Source: Jannaschia rubra (GTDB lineage: Bacteria > Pseudomonadota > Alphaproteobacteria > Rhodobacterales > Rhodobacteraceae). Taken from it: a stretch of DNA of 64,000 bases. Positions 52,973-63,921 of the stretch are shown piece by piece. Position 1 is the stretch's first letter, and each line of letters starts with the position of its first letter. The stretch is from the NCBI RefSeq assembly GCF_001403735.1, contig NZ_CXPG01000014.1:134001-198000 (forward strand). The letters are read 5' to 3'. The position numbers and the translations under genes are program-made. The notes beneath the pieces were generated by a model. The model was not told where the DNA came from. It worked only from the letters and a program-made list of their open reading frames with translations, and searched no databases.

Positions 52973-54307
52973 TCAGTCGCCCGGCGTCTGCGGACCGGCC
53001 GCATCAGCCAGCACACGCACCTCGCGCTGTGGGAAGGGAATGGAGATGCCCGCCTCCCTGAATGCGTCCCAGAGGGCCAGGTAGACGTTGCCGCGAATGT
53101 TCGTGAGGCCCTGCGTCGGATCCGCGATCCAGAACCGCAGGATGTAATCCACAGACGAGTCGCCGAAACCGACGATGTGACAGACGGGCGGCGTCGATTT
53201 CAGCACGCGCGGCGTGTCGACCGCTGCTTCTATGGCGACCTTGCGGACCAGATGCGGGTCGTCGCCGTAGGCCGTGCCGAAGAAGATGTCGAGGCGCACG
53301 AAGCTGTTCGAATGGGACCAGTTCACCACCTGCCCGGTGATGAGATCCTCGTTCGGGATCAGATATTCCTTGCCGTCGCGCGTGGTGATCGACACGTAGC
53401 GGGCTGTCAGCGAGTTGATCCATCCGAAGGTGTCGCCGATCGTTATGACGTCGCCGGGCTTGATCGACTTGTCGAGCAGGATGATGAACCCCGAAACAAG
53501 GTTCGACACCACCTTTTGCAGGCCGAAGCCGAGGCCCACGCCGATCGCGCCCGACAGGACCGCAAGCCCCGTGAGGTCGAACCCCACCGCCTTGAGCCCC
53601 AGGAAGAACGCGCCGACGTAGAGAACGATCTGGACCAGCTTGACGACGAGGACCCGCATCGAAGGGCTGATGTCCTCGTTCTTCGAGATACGGCTGGCCG
53701 TGGTGCGCGCCAGAACGCGGGCGCCCGCGAACAGGACGCCGATGGCCACCAACGCCGTGACGATGCCAAGGGCCGAGACGCGAAAGGTCCCGAACTCGAT
53801 GGCCAGGTCGTTCAGAAGCTGCCGTGTCTCGTCGAGGACGCCGAGGTAGAACAGCGTGACATAGATCCACAGTCCCCAGGTCACGATCTTGCGCAAGAAC
53901 GGGTTGCGCACCAGGCGCGCGACGAAGCTGACCACCATCCAGGCCGTGCCCATGGTCGCGGCAAGGCCTATAAGATAGCTGCGCGAGGGCCATGTCACCT
54001 CGCGCATCACGAGGAACACGGCCCAGCCCAGCAGGGCGAAGATCACCAGTCCCAGCCGGTTGCGCACGATCACAAGCCAGCGAAGCTGCCATTTCGGACG
54101 GCCGGTCTGGTTCCGCATCCAGCGCGTCATCGCGTCGCCCGCCAAGCGCCGTAGCACCCAGGCGAGCAGCACCAGGCCGAGGATGATGAAGCACTGCCAC
54201 AGCTTCCACCCCGGCTGCAGCATGTCGGCCACCATCCCCGACGCCTGCGCCCAGAGGCTCAGGAGTTCGTCGCGCAGGGGGATCGTTTCGAGGATGTCGT
54301 CTTCCAT
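52973..54307 (-). CDS. MscS-family mechanosensitive channel
   Basis: A 444-residue membrane protein. About five hydrophobic helices fill residues 28-240. The MscS core follows (AVLSGAIGVGLGFGLQKVVSNLVSGFIILLD), then the beta-domain (IKPGDVITIGDTFGWINSLTARYVSITTRDGKEYLIPNEDLI) and the C-terminal alpha/beta domain. It is longer than E. coli MscS and closer to YbdG/YnaI-type channels with extra N-terminal helices. It should release solutes on hypo-osmotic shock. It lies between the sulfotransferase-like gene and rsfS on the same strand. Confidence 0.93.
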   Translation of the reverse strand: MEDDILETIPLRDELLSLWAQASGMVADMLQPGWKLWQCFIILGLVLLAWVLRRLAGDAMTRWMRNQTGRPKWQLRWLVIVRNRLGLVIFALLGWAVFLVMREVTWPSRSYLIGLAATMGTAWMVVSFVARLVRNPFLRKIVTWGLWIYVTLFYLGVLDETRQLLNDLAIEFGTFRVSALGIVTALVAIGVLFAGARVLARTTASRISKNEDISPSMRVLVVKLVQIVLYVGAFFLGLKAVGFDLTGLAVLSGAIGVGLGFGLQKVVSNLVSGFIILLDKSIKPGDVITIGDTFGWINSLTARYVSITTRDGKEYLIPNEDLITGQVVNWSHSNSFVRLDIFFGTAYGDDPHLVRKVAIEAAVDTPRVLKSTPPVCHIVGFGDSSVDYILRFWIADPTQGLTNIRGNVYLALWDAFREAGISIPFPQREVRVLADAAGPQTPGD

Positions 54308-54341
54308 GCGCCACTTTCGCGCGCGCAGCGGGCCTTGGCAA

Positions 54342-55513
54342 TTACCCCGACAAGGGACCTGAGTTCTGCGGTTCGCCCAGTCGCGACGCCAGGATCGCGC
54401 GCAGGCGGCGTTTCACGACGGGCGCGCCCGGCCTGATCTCCAGCGCCTTGCGAAGAAGGAAGGCCTGCTCCCCCCGGCTTACCCGCGCGCCCGTCTCGTG
54501 CTTGTCCGCCAGCGTCCAGAAGGTGTCGAACTCCTCCTGCTTCGCCGATGGCGTGGCCATGCGCCGCATCTCCCGTGCGATGGCGGTGGCGATGACCGAC
54601 AGCTGCTCGGCATCCAGCGTCGCGGGCATGGATCGCGGGTCCGCCGGTTCGGGAGCGATCAGCCTCAGCCTCTCGTCCGCGGGCAGGCGGGCGTTGATGC
54701 GGGCCAACGGGCCGGCCCATGCCGCGGACAGTTCGGCCACGACCTCGGGCGACAGCGACACCCTGTCGGCCGGGACGCGTGGCAGACCGTCGACCAGGGC
54801 ATCGGCCACACCGCGGGCAAGCGACCCCGCCCCGCTTTGCACGAGGGCGCGGAGGAACGATCGCTCCCCTGCGGCGAGCGACCGGTTGACCGGCCGGTCC
54901 CCGACCGTGGAACCCATGAGGAACCTGTCGGGGTCGGCGAGGGGAAGCGTGCCGAGGAACGTCGCGAGCAGGTCGGGGCTGCGCGAATAGTTCCGCAGCA
55001 CGACCGGCACACCAAAGTGGTCGAGCCCGTCGAGAAGATCCGCCGCCTGTTCCAGAACCCGGCTTTTCCCCGCGTGGGACTCCGGCGTCGCAGGCAGGCG
55101 TCCCCGTTTCAGCGCCTGGTCATAGCTCGACAGCACATGGTCGAACGGGTCGCGCAGGAACATCACCACCGTCAGAGCATGGGCACGGGCAAGGTCGGCG
55201 AAGGGCGCAGGATCCGACCCGACCTTGTGGAAGACGGTCTCGTTCGAGAACAGGACGACGTTCTGACGGCTTTCCGCCATGCGCCGGTGGATGGCCTGCA
55301 CCCAGTCCGCCCCCATCGCCAGGTTTCCTAACATGGTGTCGCCGCGGGTGGCCCGCTCCTCCGCTTCCGACGACAACGGCGGATAGTCGATCCCCGCCGC
55401 CGCAAGCCGGTCGCGGTTGGCGGACAGGAAGCTCTGGATGGCCGAACTGCCCGTCTTGCCATGACCGATATGGAGGATCAGGCGCCGGCGGTCGCCCGCG
55501 CCGGCGGGCGTCA

Positions 55514-55514
<1 letters not shown>
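54342..55514 (-). CDS. sulfotransferase-like P-loop protein
   Basis: A 390-residue protein with the sulfotransferase fold signature. LILHIGHGKTGSSAIQSFLS (about residues 12-31) matches the 5'-phosphosulfate loop with its Lys, and VVMFLRDPFDHVLSSYDQAL (about 115-134) the 3'-phosphate site with the RD...S pattern. The C-terminal 150 residues are helical and unassigned. The donor would be PAPS; cysQ at 3210 would recycle the PAP. The ATG at 55514 overlaps the secA stop (ATGA). The acceptor is unknown, possibly a surface glycan. Confidence 0.8.
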
Positions 55515-58216
<2,702 letters not shown>

Positions 58217-58311
58217 GTCCGTCCCTCGGCTCGCACCCTTGCCGACCATCGAAAGGCCCCATATCACAAGGGGGAAATCACGGGCGGGCGCGGTGAAAAA
58301 TATCCTCGCCG

Positions 58312-58340
58312 CACTTAAGACCCGCCCCGACGGGTGTCAA
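58312..58340 (-). promoter_or_regulatory. promoter for secA
   Basis: On the minus strand TTGACA (58340-58335) and TAAGTG (58317-58312) are separated by exactly 17 bases. The -35 matches consensus perfectly. Predicted start is near 58305, giving a leader of about 89 bases. Confidence 0.65.
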
Positions 58341-58396
58341 CGAACGCACCCCGGGACGCCTGACAACATCGGTCCCTGCGACCGGAAAGGACCAAG

Positions 58397-59254
58397 ATGA
58401 CACGACTTCTGACCGGGGCCGCGCTGGCCCTCGCCCTCTCGGCCCCCGCTTTCGCGCAGGACGCCGCTGACGGGGCCGCCAAGCCCGATGCCTCGACCGT
58501 GCTGGCCACCGTCAACGGAACCGACATCACGCTAGGCAACCTCATCGCGCTGCGCGGGCGGCTTCCCGCGCAATACCTCGAACTGCCGGACGACCTTCTG
58601 TACCAGGGAATGCTCGACCAGATCATCCAGCAGCAGGTCCTGTCCGACACCGCGCGCGAGGATCTGTCTCGCGCCGACGAGATCGGCCTCGAGAACGAGA
58701 CGCGCGCCTTCCTCGCCGGACGTGTGCTGGAGCGTCTGACGGCCGAGCCCGTGGACGATGCCGCGGTGCAGGCCGCCTATGACGAGATCTACGGCAACGC
58801 CGAACCCGCCACCGAATACAACGCCAGCCACATCCTGGTCGAGACCGAGGAAGCCGCGCAGGAGATCGCCGGGAAGATCGCGGAGGGCGCAGATTTCGCC
58901 GAGCTCGCGCAGGAGGAGTCGACCGGCCCCACCGGCCCGAACGGCGGCCAGCTCGGCTGGTTCGGCCCCGGCATGATGGTCCCCGAGTTCGAGGAGGCCG
59001 TGAAGGGCATGGAGGCAGGCGAGGTCAGCGATCCGGTGCAGACCCAGTTCGGCTGGCACGTCATCCGCCTCAACGAGGTGCGGGAGCAGGAAGTCCCCGC
59101 CCTCGACGACGTGCGCCCGGAGCTGGAGGACGTGGCCCGCAACGCGCTGGTCGAAGCCGAGGTGGAGCGCCTGACCGAGGCCGCCCAGGTTGAGCGGACC
59201 GAGGTCGAGATCGACCCCGCCCGCATCCGCGACACCGACCTTCTGGAGAACTGA
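58397..59254 (+). CDS. periplasmic parvulin-type peptidyl-prolyl isomerase
   Basis: A 285-residue exported PPIase (PpiC/SurA/PrsA-like). The signal MTRLLTGAALALALSAPAFA ends near residue 20. Residues about 130-230 are the parvulin domain: ASHILVETEEAAQEIAGKI, GGQLGWFGPGMMVPEFEEAV and QTQFGWHVIRLNEVR. It should help fold exported proteins, which fits its place beside secA. GGAAAGGA precedes the ATG. It is followed after three bases by argJ. Confidence 0.93.
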   Translation: MTRLLTGAALALALSAPAFAQDAADGAAKPDASTVLATVNGTDITLGNLIALRGRLPAQYLELPDDLLYQGMLDQIIQQQVLSDTAREDLSRADEIGLENETRAFLAGRVLERLTAEPVDDAAVQAAYDEIYGNAEPATEYNASHILVETEEAAQEIAGKIAEGADFAELAQEESTGPTGPNGGQLGWFGPGMMVPEFEEAVKGMEAGEVSDPVQTQFGWHVIRLNEVREQEVPALDDVRPELEDVARNALVEAEVERLTEAAQVERTEVEIDPARIRDTDLLEN

Positions 59255-59257
59255 GCG

Positions 59258-60592
59258 ATGGGGAAGTCCGGCAAGAAGGACAAGGTGAAGGGCCCGAAGA
59301 AGAAGCACCTGAGGGCCCGCATCGCCGAGCTGGAGGCTGAGCTTGCGGCGCCGAAAGGCCCGCTGGTGTCGCCCCTGGCCCCCGCCTTCCCGGACCTTCC
59401 CGCCATCGACGGCGTCCGCTTCGCCACGGCCGAGGCGGGCGTCAAATACGCCGGTCGCACCGACGTCATGCTGGCCGAGATCGCGCAGGGCAGCGCCATC
59501 GCCGGGGTCTTCACCACCTCGGCCACGCGGTCGGGGGCCGTCCTCGACTGTCAGGAAAAGCTGAAGAAGAGGGGCGCCTCGGGCGGTTGGGCCATCCTCG
59601 TGAACTCCGGCAATTCCAACGCCTTCACCGGGGCGGCGGGGGCCGAGTCCGTCACCGCCATCTGCACCGGTGTCAGCCATGCGCTCGGTATCCCGGCCAG
59701 CCGCGTCCTCACCTCCTCCACCGGGGTGATCGGCCAGCCGTTGCCCCATGACCGCATTGTCGCGGCGCTTGACGGGCTGGCCTCGCGGCTGGCGCCCGAG
59801 GGCATCGCCGACGCCGCCCGGGCCATCATGACGACCGACACCTTCCCGAAGGGATCGACGCGCACGGTGGATGTCGACGGCACCACCGTCACCATCGCGG
59901 GCATCGCCAAGGGGTCGGGCATGATCGCGCCCGACATGGCGACGATGCTGGCCTATGTCTTCACCGACGCGAAGGTCGCCGACCGGGCGCTGCAGACCAT
60001 GCTGCCGGACCTGACGAAACGCACGTTCAACGCGGTGACGGTGGACAGCGACACCTCGACCTCCGACACGCTGGTCGTCGCGGCGACGGGTCGCGCCGGG
60101 AACGAGGAGATCGCCTCGGCCCGAACCCGGGGCGGCCGCGCCTTCCGCGACGCCCTGCACGAGGTGCTGCAGGATCTGGCGCTGCAACTGGTGATGGACG
60201 GCGAGGGCGCGACGAAGCTGGTCGAGGTCTGCGTGACGGGGGCCGCAAACGCGCTCGACGCCCGCCGCGTCGCGTCCGCCATCGCCAACAGCCCGCTGGT
60301 CAAGACCGCCATCGCGGGCGAAGACCCGAACTGGGGCCGAGTCGTCATGGCGGTGGGAAAGTCCGGCGCGCGGGCCGACCGCGACCGCCTGACGATCCGC
60401 TTCGGCGACATCCTCGTGGCAGAAAAGGGCCAGGTCTCTCCGGACTACACCGAGGAGTCCGGCGCGGCCTACATGAAGCGCGACCGGATCACCCTGTCGG
60501 TCGATCTGGGGCTGGGCGAGGCCTCCGATACCATGTGGACCTGCGATCTGACCTGCCGCTACATCGAGATCAACGCCGATTACCGGTCCTGA
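59258..60592 (+). CDS. argJ: bifunctional ornithine acetyltransferase / N-acetylglutamate synthase
   Basis: A 444-residue self-cleaving enzyme of the cyclic arginine pathway. The autoproteolysis site is A228-T229 in [20 protein letters not shown], leaving T229 as nucleophile. The C-terminal [20 protein letters not shown] is typical. The canonical fold begins near residue 38 ([21 protein letters not shown]). The first 30 or so residues ([20 protein letters not shown], then ELEAELA) are an extra Lys-rich helical extension. The ATG is close behind the parvulin gene, so the two are likely co-transcribed. Confidence 0.95.
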   Translation: MGKSGKKDKVKGPKKKHLRARIAELEAELAAPKGPLVSPLAPAFPDLPAIDGVRFATAEAGVKYAGRTDVMLAEIAQGSAIAGVFTTSATRSGAVLDCQEKLKKRGASGGWAILVNSGNSNAFTGAAGAESVTAICTGVSHALGIPASRVLTSSTGVIGQPLPHDRIVAALDGLASRLAPEGIADAARAIMTTDTFPKGSTRTVDVDGTTVTIAGIAKGSGMIAPDMATMLAYVFTDAKVADRALQTMLPDLTKRTFNAVTVDSDTSTSDTLVVAATGRAGNEEIASARTRGGRAFRDALHEVLQDLALQLVMDGEGATKLVEVCVTGAANALDARRVASAIANSPLVKTAIAGEDPNWGRVVMAVGKSGARADRDRLTIRFGDILVAEKGQVSPDYTEESGAAYMKRDRITLSVDLGLGEASDTMWTCDLTCRYIEINADYRS

Positions 60593-60596
60593 CGCG

Positions 60597-60995
60597 ATGA
60601 AGACGGTTCTGGTGTCGGCGGTCGCGCTGATCGACGCGGACGGTCGCGTCCTTCTGACGCAACGCCCCGAGGGGAAGTCGATGGCCGGCCTGTGGGAGTT
60701 TCCGGGCGGTAAGGTCGAACCCGGCGAGACGCCCGAAGCCGCCCTGATCCGCGAGTTGCAGGAGGAGCTGGGCATCGACACCTGGGCGTCCTGCCTCGCC
60801 CCGCTGACCTTCGCGTCGCACGCCTATGACGACTTCCATCTGCTCATGCCGCTGTTCGCCTGCCGTCGCTGGCAGGGACAACCGCGCGCGTGCGAGGGGC
60901 AAGCCCTGAAATGGGTTCGAGCGGGCGACCTGCGCGATTACCCCATGCCCCCTGCCGACATCCCGCTCATCCCTGTCCTGCGCGACTGGTTGTGA
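60597..60995 (+). CDS. mutT: 8-oxo-dGTP diphosphatase (MutT)
   Basis: A 132-residue Nudix hydrolase that clears 8-oxo-dGTP. The Nudix box [20 protein letters not shown] starts near residue 39, and the N-terminal [33 protein letters not shown] and the C-terminal [20 protein letters not shown] are typical. It begins four bases after the argJ stop. Together with mutY at 7830 it covers the oxidised-guanine pathway. Confidence 0.93.
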   Translation: MKTVLVSAVALIDADGRVLLTQRPEGKSMAGLWEFPGGKVEPGETPEAALIRELQEELGIDTWASCLAPLTFASHAYDDFHLLMPLFACRRWQGQPRACEGQALKWVRAGDLRDYPMPPADIPLIPVLRDWL

Positions 60996-61044
60996 CTTTC
61001 GAGGCAGCGTTTACGATTTAGAAACGAATCGGCTCATAAAGTTC

Positions 61045-61072
61045 TTTGTCCCCGCGGACCGCCGCCTAATGT
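61045..61072 (+). promoter_or_regulatory. candidate promoter before the 42-residue small ORF
   Basis: TTTGTC (61045-61050) and TAATGT (61067-61072) are 16 bases apart, just after an unusually A/T-rich stretch (about 61009-61046). Predicted start is near 61079. The A/T-rich part could hold a second promoter. Confidence 0.4.
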
Positions 61073-61104
61073 GGAACCACGGGCAGAACAGGGAAGGAAA
61101 CAAG

Positions 61105-61233
61105 ATGCGGAAAACCATCGTCATAGGGGCGCATCTGTCGGTTCAGGGCACACTCGTGAAAATGCTGACCGACGGACTTGCACAGGTCCGCGCCGGTGGC
61201 AGGGTGTTTACCGGTCGGCTGATCGGCGGCTGA
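61105..61233 (+). CDS. small ORF, 42 residues, unknown function
   Basis: A 42-codon ORF starting MRKTIVIGAHLSVQGTLVKM. A GGGAAGGAA ribosome-binding site ends about five bases before the ATG, and a candidate promoter lies upstream. The protein is basic and could form a small beta-barrel-like fold (strands KTIVIGAHLSVQGTLVK and GRVFTGRLIGG); I vaguely recall similar short proteins in other Rhodobacteraceae but cannot name a family. It converges on hemH with a 10-base gap. Confidence 0.55.
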   Translation: MRKTIVIGAHLSVQGTLVKMLTDGLAQVRAGGRVFTGRLIGG

Positions 61234-61243
61234 CCCGACCGGC

Positions 61244-62296
61244 TTAGATCCAGCCGGCCAGGTTGTCCGTCAGCACGTCGGACAGCGCGTCGAGATGCGC
61301 CTCGTCGTCGTTCAGGCAGGGGATGTAGGCAAAGCTCTCTCCGCCGGCATGCTCGAAACTCTCGCGGATTTCTTCATTGATCTCCTCGAGCGTTTCGATG
61401 CAATCCGCGGAAAAGGCGGGCGCGATCACCGCGATGCGCTTCTTGCCCGCCTGCGCCAGCCGTGCGACCTCCTCGACCGTATAGGGCTTGAGCCATTCCT
61501 CCGGTCCGAAGCGCGACTGGAAGGTCGTGACGATCCGGTCCTCCGACCAGCCCAGCCGCTCGCGCAGCAGGCGCGTCGTCTTCTGGCACTGGCAGTGATA
61601 TGGATCGCCTTCGAGCAGGTAGCGCCTGGGCACCCCGTGGTACGAACAGACCAGGATGTCCGGCTCGACCTCCGCCGCCGACCACGCCCGCTCGACCGAT
61701 GCCGCGAGCGCGTCGATATACCGGCTGTCCTCGAAATAGGCGGGCACGGTGCGCGACGCGGGCTGCCACTTGAGCTTCATCAACCCGCGGAAGAACTGGT
61801 CGTTGGCGGTCGCAGTCGTGGCGCCCGCGTATTGCGGATAGAGCGGGAAGAACACGATCCGGTCGCAGCCCGCCTCCTGCATCGCCCGCACCCGGTCGAT
61901 GGTCGCGGGCTTGCCGTAGCGCATGGCATAATCGACCATGACCCGATCCCCGAACCGCTCCTTCATGCGCGCCGCGATCCCGGCCGTCTGCGCCTTGGTG
62001 ATCGTCGCAAGGGGGCTTTCGCCCGCCTCGTGGTTCCAGATCGACTTGTAGTTGGCCCCCGACCGGAACGGCCGCGACGTCAGGATGACGCCTTGAAGCA
62101 GCGGCTGCCAGAGGAAGGGCGAATAGTCGATCACGCGCCGGTCCGACAGGAACTCGTTCAGGTATCGCCGCATCGGCCAATAGCCATATCCATCGGGCGT
62201 GCCCAGGTTCGCCAGAAGGATGCCGACCTTGCCCATCCGCACCTTCGGATGATCGGCCGGAGCGTGGGGCAGCGGCGTATGGCCCATGTCTTTCAT
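61244..62296 (-). CDS. hemH: ferrochelatase
   Basis: A 350-residue enzyme inserting Fe2+ into protoporphyrin IX. Landmarks are VGILLANLGTPDGYGYW at about residues 24-40, the porphyrin-binding PLYPQYAGATTA, the metal-site His in LVCSYHGVPRRYLLEGDPY, and the C-terminal FGPEEWLKPYTVEEVARLA. The GDPYHCQCQKT segment holds two Cys. The start overlaps the methyltransferase stop by four bases (ATGA). Acts at the inner-membrane surface. Confidence 0.95.
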   Translation of the reverse strand: MKDMGHTPLPHAPADHPKVRMGKVGILLANLGTPDGYGYWPMRRYLNEFLSDRRVIDYSPFLWQPLLQGVILTSRPFRSGANYKSIWNHEAGESPLATITKAQTAGIAARMKERFGDRVMVDYAMRYGKPATIDRVRAMQEAGCDRIVFFPLYPQYAGATTATANDQFFRGLMKLKWQPASRTVPAYFEDSRYIDALAASVERAWSAAEVEPDILVCSYHGVPRRYLLEGDPYHCQCQKTTRLLRERLGWSEDRIVTTFQSRFGPEEWLKPYTVEEVARLAQAGKKRIAVIAPAFSADCIETLEEINEEIRESFEHAGGESFAYIPCLNDDEAHLDALSDVLTDNLAGWI

Positions 62297-63120
62297 TCGT
62301 TTTCCTCGTTCATTCCGCCCGGTCCTTCCGGCACGCCCAGCGCATCGGCGAGGCGGACCTGCGCCGACCCGGGCCGCAGCGGTTTCGGTTGGGTCTCTGA
62401 CGGGGCCCAGCCGGTCAGGAAGACCGTCTGGAACGTCGCGCGAATGCCGTCCCCGTCGGGGAAGGCATCGGCGTAGATACGGGCCGCGCGTGCGAACAGA
62501 TCGCGGGGCGGCGTGCGACGGTGTCGCGCGGCGAGCGCGTTCGTCTCGCCCATGGCCCGAAGGTCACGCACCAGATGCCGCAGATCGCGGTAACGCACGT
62601 CCAGGGTCGTCACATCCGCCACCGGCAACGCCAGCCCCGCCCGCCCGAGCAATCCACCCAGGTCGCGGATCTCACCCATGGGTGCCACGCGAGGCGACAG
62701 GCCGCCCGTGACCTCGGCTTCGGCCTGGCCAAGCGCCGCACGCAATTCCGTCAGCGTCTCGCCCCCCGGGGTGGCGACCAGCAGCAGCCCGTCCTCCACC
62801 AGCGCGCGGCGGCACTGGATCAACTGGCCCACGGGGTCGTCGGCCCAGTGCAGGCACATCGCATGGACGATCAGGTCGTGCGCGCCGGGCGACAGGTCCA
62901 GCACCTCCCCTTCGGGGACCAGCGTCGCCCCCGGCAAGGCGTCCTGCCACAGGTCCGGGTGCGCTGACACGACGGCGGGCCGCGTAAACCTTCTGTTAAC
63001 GTCTTTGAGCCTTTCCTGCACTTCGTCGATGGCGGCTTCCTGCAGGAACCAGGCGCTGCCGTCGGCGCGGGCGCGGTGAAGGCCGAGGGCCGTGCGATCT
63101 GTCAGGGGCGGCTGGGACAT
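62293..63120 (-). CDS. NDUFAF5/BioC-like methyltransferase-fold protein
   Basis: A 275-residue protein of the class I methyltransferase fold, closest in memory to the NDUFAF5 complex-I assembly factor. Features are the N-terminal RTALGLHRARA, AHDLIVHAMCLHWADDPVGQL, TLTELRAALGQAEAEVTGGLSPRV, the LRAMGETNALAARHR signature and FQTVFLTGWAP. The glycine-rich SAM motif I is missing: the expected place reads FTRPAVVSAHPDLWQDALPG. It may bind SAM differently or be inactive. It is coupled to hemH. TTGCAA/TAAGTC (63155-63150, 63133-63128) would give a leaderless start. Confidence 0.85.
   Translation of the reverse strand: MSQPPLTDRTALGLHRARADGSAWFLQEAAIDEVQERLKDVNRRFTRPAVVSAHPDLWQDALPGATLVPEGEVLDLSPGAHDLIVHAMCLHWADDPVGQLIQCRRALVEDGLLLVATPGGETLTELRAALGQAEAEVTGGLSPRVAPMGEIRDLGGLLGRAGLALPVADVTTLDVRYRDLRHLVRDLRAMGETNALAARHRRTPPRDLFARAARIYADAFPDGDGIRATFQTVFLTGWAPSETQPKPLRPGSAQVRLADALGVPEGPGGMNEENE
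62985..62999 (+). promoter_or_regulatory. CtrA-like box inside the methyltransferase gene, upstream of comF
   Basis: TAAA (62985-62988), seven bases, TTAA (62996-62999), one mismatch from the CtrA consensus. It lies 138 bases before the comF ATG, within the divergent methyltransferase coding sequence. There it is encoded by GTT AAC AGA AGG TTT ACG, whose AGA, AGG, GTT and TTT codons are unusual for this GC-rich genome. Confidence 0.5.
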
Positions 63121-63127
63121 GCCGGGG

Positions 63128-63155
63128 GACTTAGGCCATGCAGACCACCTTGCAA
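63128..63155 (-). promoter_or_regulatory. candidate promoter for the methyltransferase-hemH pair
   Basis: On the minus strand TTGCAA (63155-63150) and TAAGTC (63133-63128) are 16 bases apart, and seven bases lie between the -10 and the ATG at 63120. The -35 falls in the first codons of comF. Confidence 0.4.
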
Positions 63156-63878
63156 AGGGCCGCGGGCGCGCTGCGGCAGGCGCTCTATCCCGCGACCTGC
63201 ATGATGTGCGACGCCCGCGTGCAGGAGGATGCCGACGGCGGCGGCCTCTGCCCGGCCTGCTGGGCCGACACGCCGTTCCTGTCGGGGGCCTGCTGCGACC
63301 TCTGCGGCACGCCGCTGCCCGGGCAGGACGACGGACCGATCCACTGCGACGACTGCATGACGCTGGCGCGGCCTTGGGACGAGGGACGCGCGGCGCTGGC
63401 CTATGCGGGCACGGCCCGGCGGCTGGTGCTGGCGCTCAAGCACGGCGACCGGACGGAACTGGCGCGCGGGGCGGGGGGCTGGATGCACCGGCGTGCGCGC
63501 GGCCTTCTGACGGCCGAGACGGTCTTCGTCCCCGTGCCCGTCCACCGCTGGCGGCTGCTGCGGCGGCGCTACAACCAGGCGGCGCTGCTGGCCGCCGACG
63601 TCGCGCGGCGGGCGGGCGGGACCTTCGCCCCCACGACGCTTGTCCGCCATCGCCGGACGCCCAGTCAGGACCACCGCTCGGTCGCCGACCGTTTCGCCAA
63701 CGTGGCCGGCGCCATCCGCCCCGGCCCGCGCGCCGATGTCGCGGGGCGCCATGTGGCGCTGGTGGACGACGTGATGACCTCGGGCGCCACGCTTGCCGCC
63801 TGTGCCGACGTCCTGCGGCAGGCCGGGGCCGCGCGGATCACCGTGCTGATCGTTGCGCGCGTTGCGAAGGACCGCTGA
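63138..63878 (+). CDS. comF: ComF family protein
   Basis: A 246-residue ComF. The N-terminal double zinc ribbon has C21/C24, C38/C41, C52 or C53/C56 and C70/C73. The C-terminal phosphoribosyltransferase-like domain includes LRRRYNQAALLAADVARRAGG and the PRPP-loop VALVDDVMTSGATLAACADV. ComF is needed for DNA uptake in naturally competent bacteria and, in Rhodobacter capsulatus, for receiving gene transfer agent DNA. The CtrA-like box upstream fits that regulon. It is divergent from the methyltransferase gene across 17 bases. Confidence 0.92.
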   Translation: MQTTLQRAAGALRQALYPATCMMCDARVQEDADGGGLCPACWADTPFLSGACCDLCGTPLPGQDDGPIHCDDCMTLARPWDEGRAALAYAGTARRLVLALKHGDRTELARGAGGWMHRRARGLLTAETVFVPVPVHRWRLLRRRYNQAALLAADVARRAGGTFAPTTLVRHRRTPSQDHRSVADRFANVAGAIRPGPRADVAGRHVALVDDVMTSGATLAACADVLRQAGAARITVLIVARVAKDR

Positions 63879-63921
63879 CGGCCTATAAGGCGGCATCAGC
63901 CGTGCAAGGGAGGGCCGCGCC

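Noticed and set aside
58315-58318. TTAA before secA as a CtrA half-site
   Set aside because: No partner at the right spacing; it is better explained as part of the secA -10 region.
61238-61257. Hairpin CCGGC/GCCGG at the small ORF-hemH junction as a terminator
   Set aside because: The stem is only five pairs and lies partly inside the hemH coding end; too weak to call.
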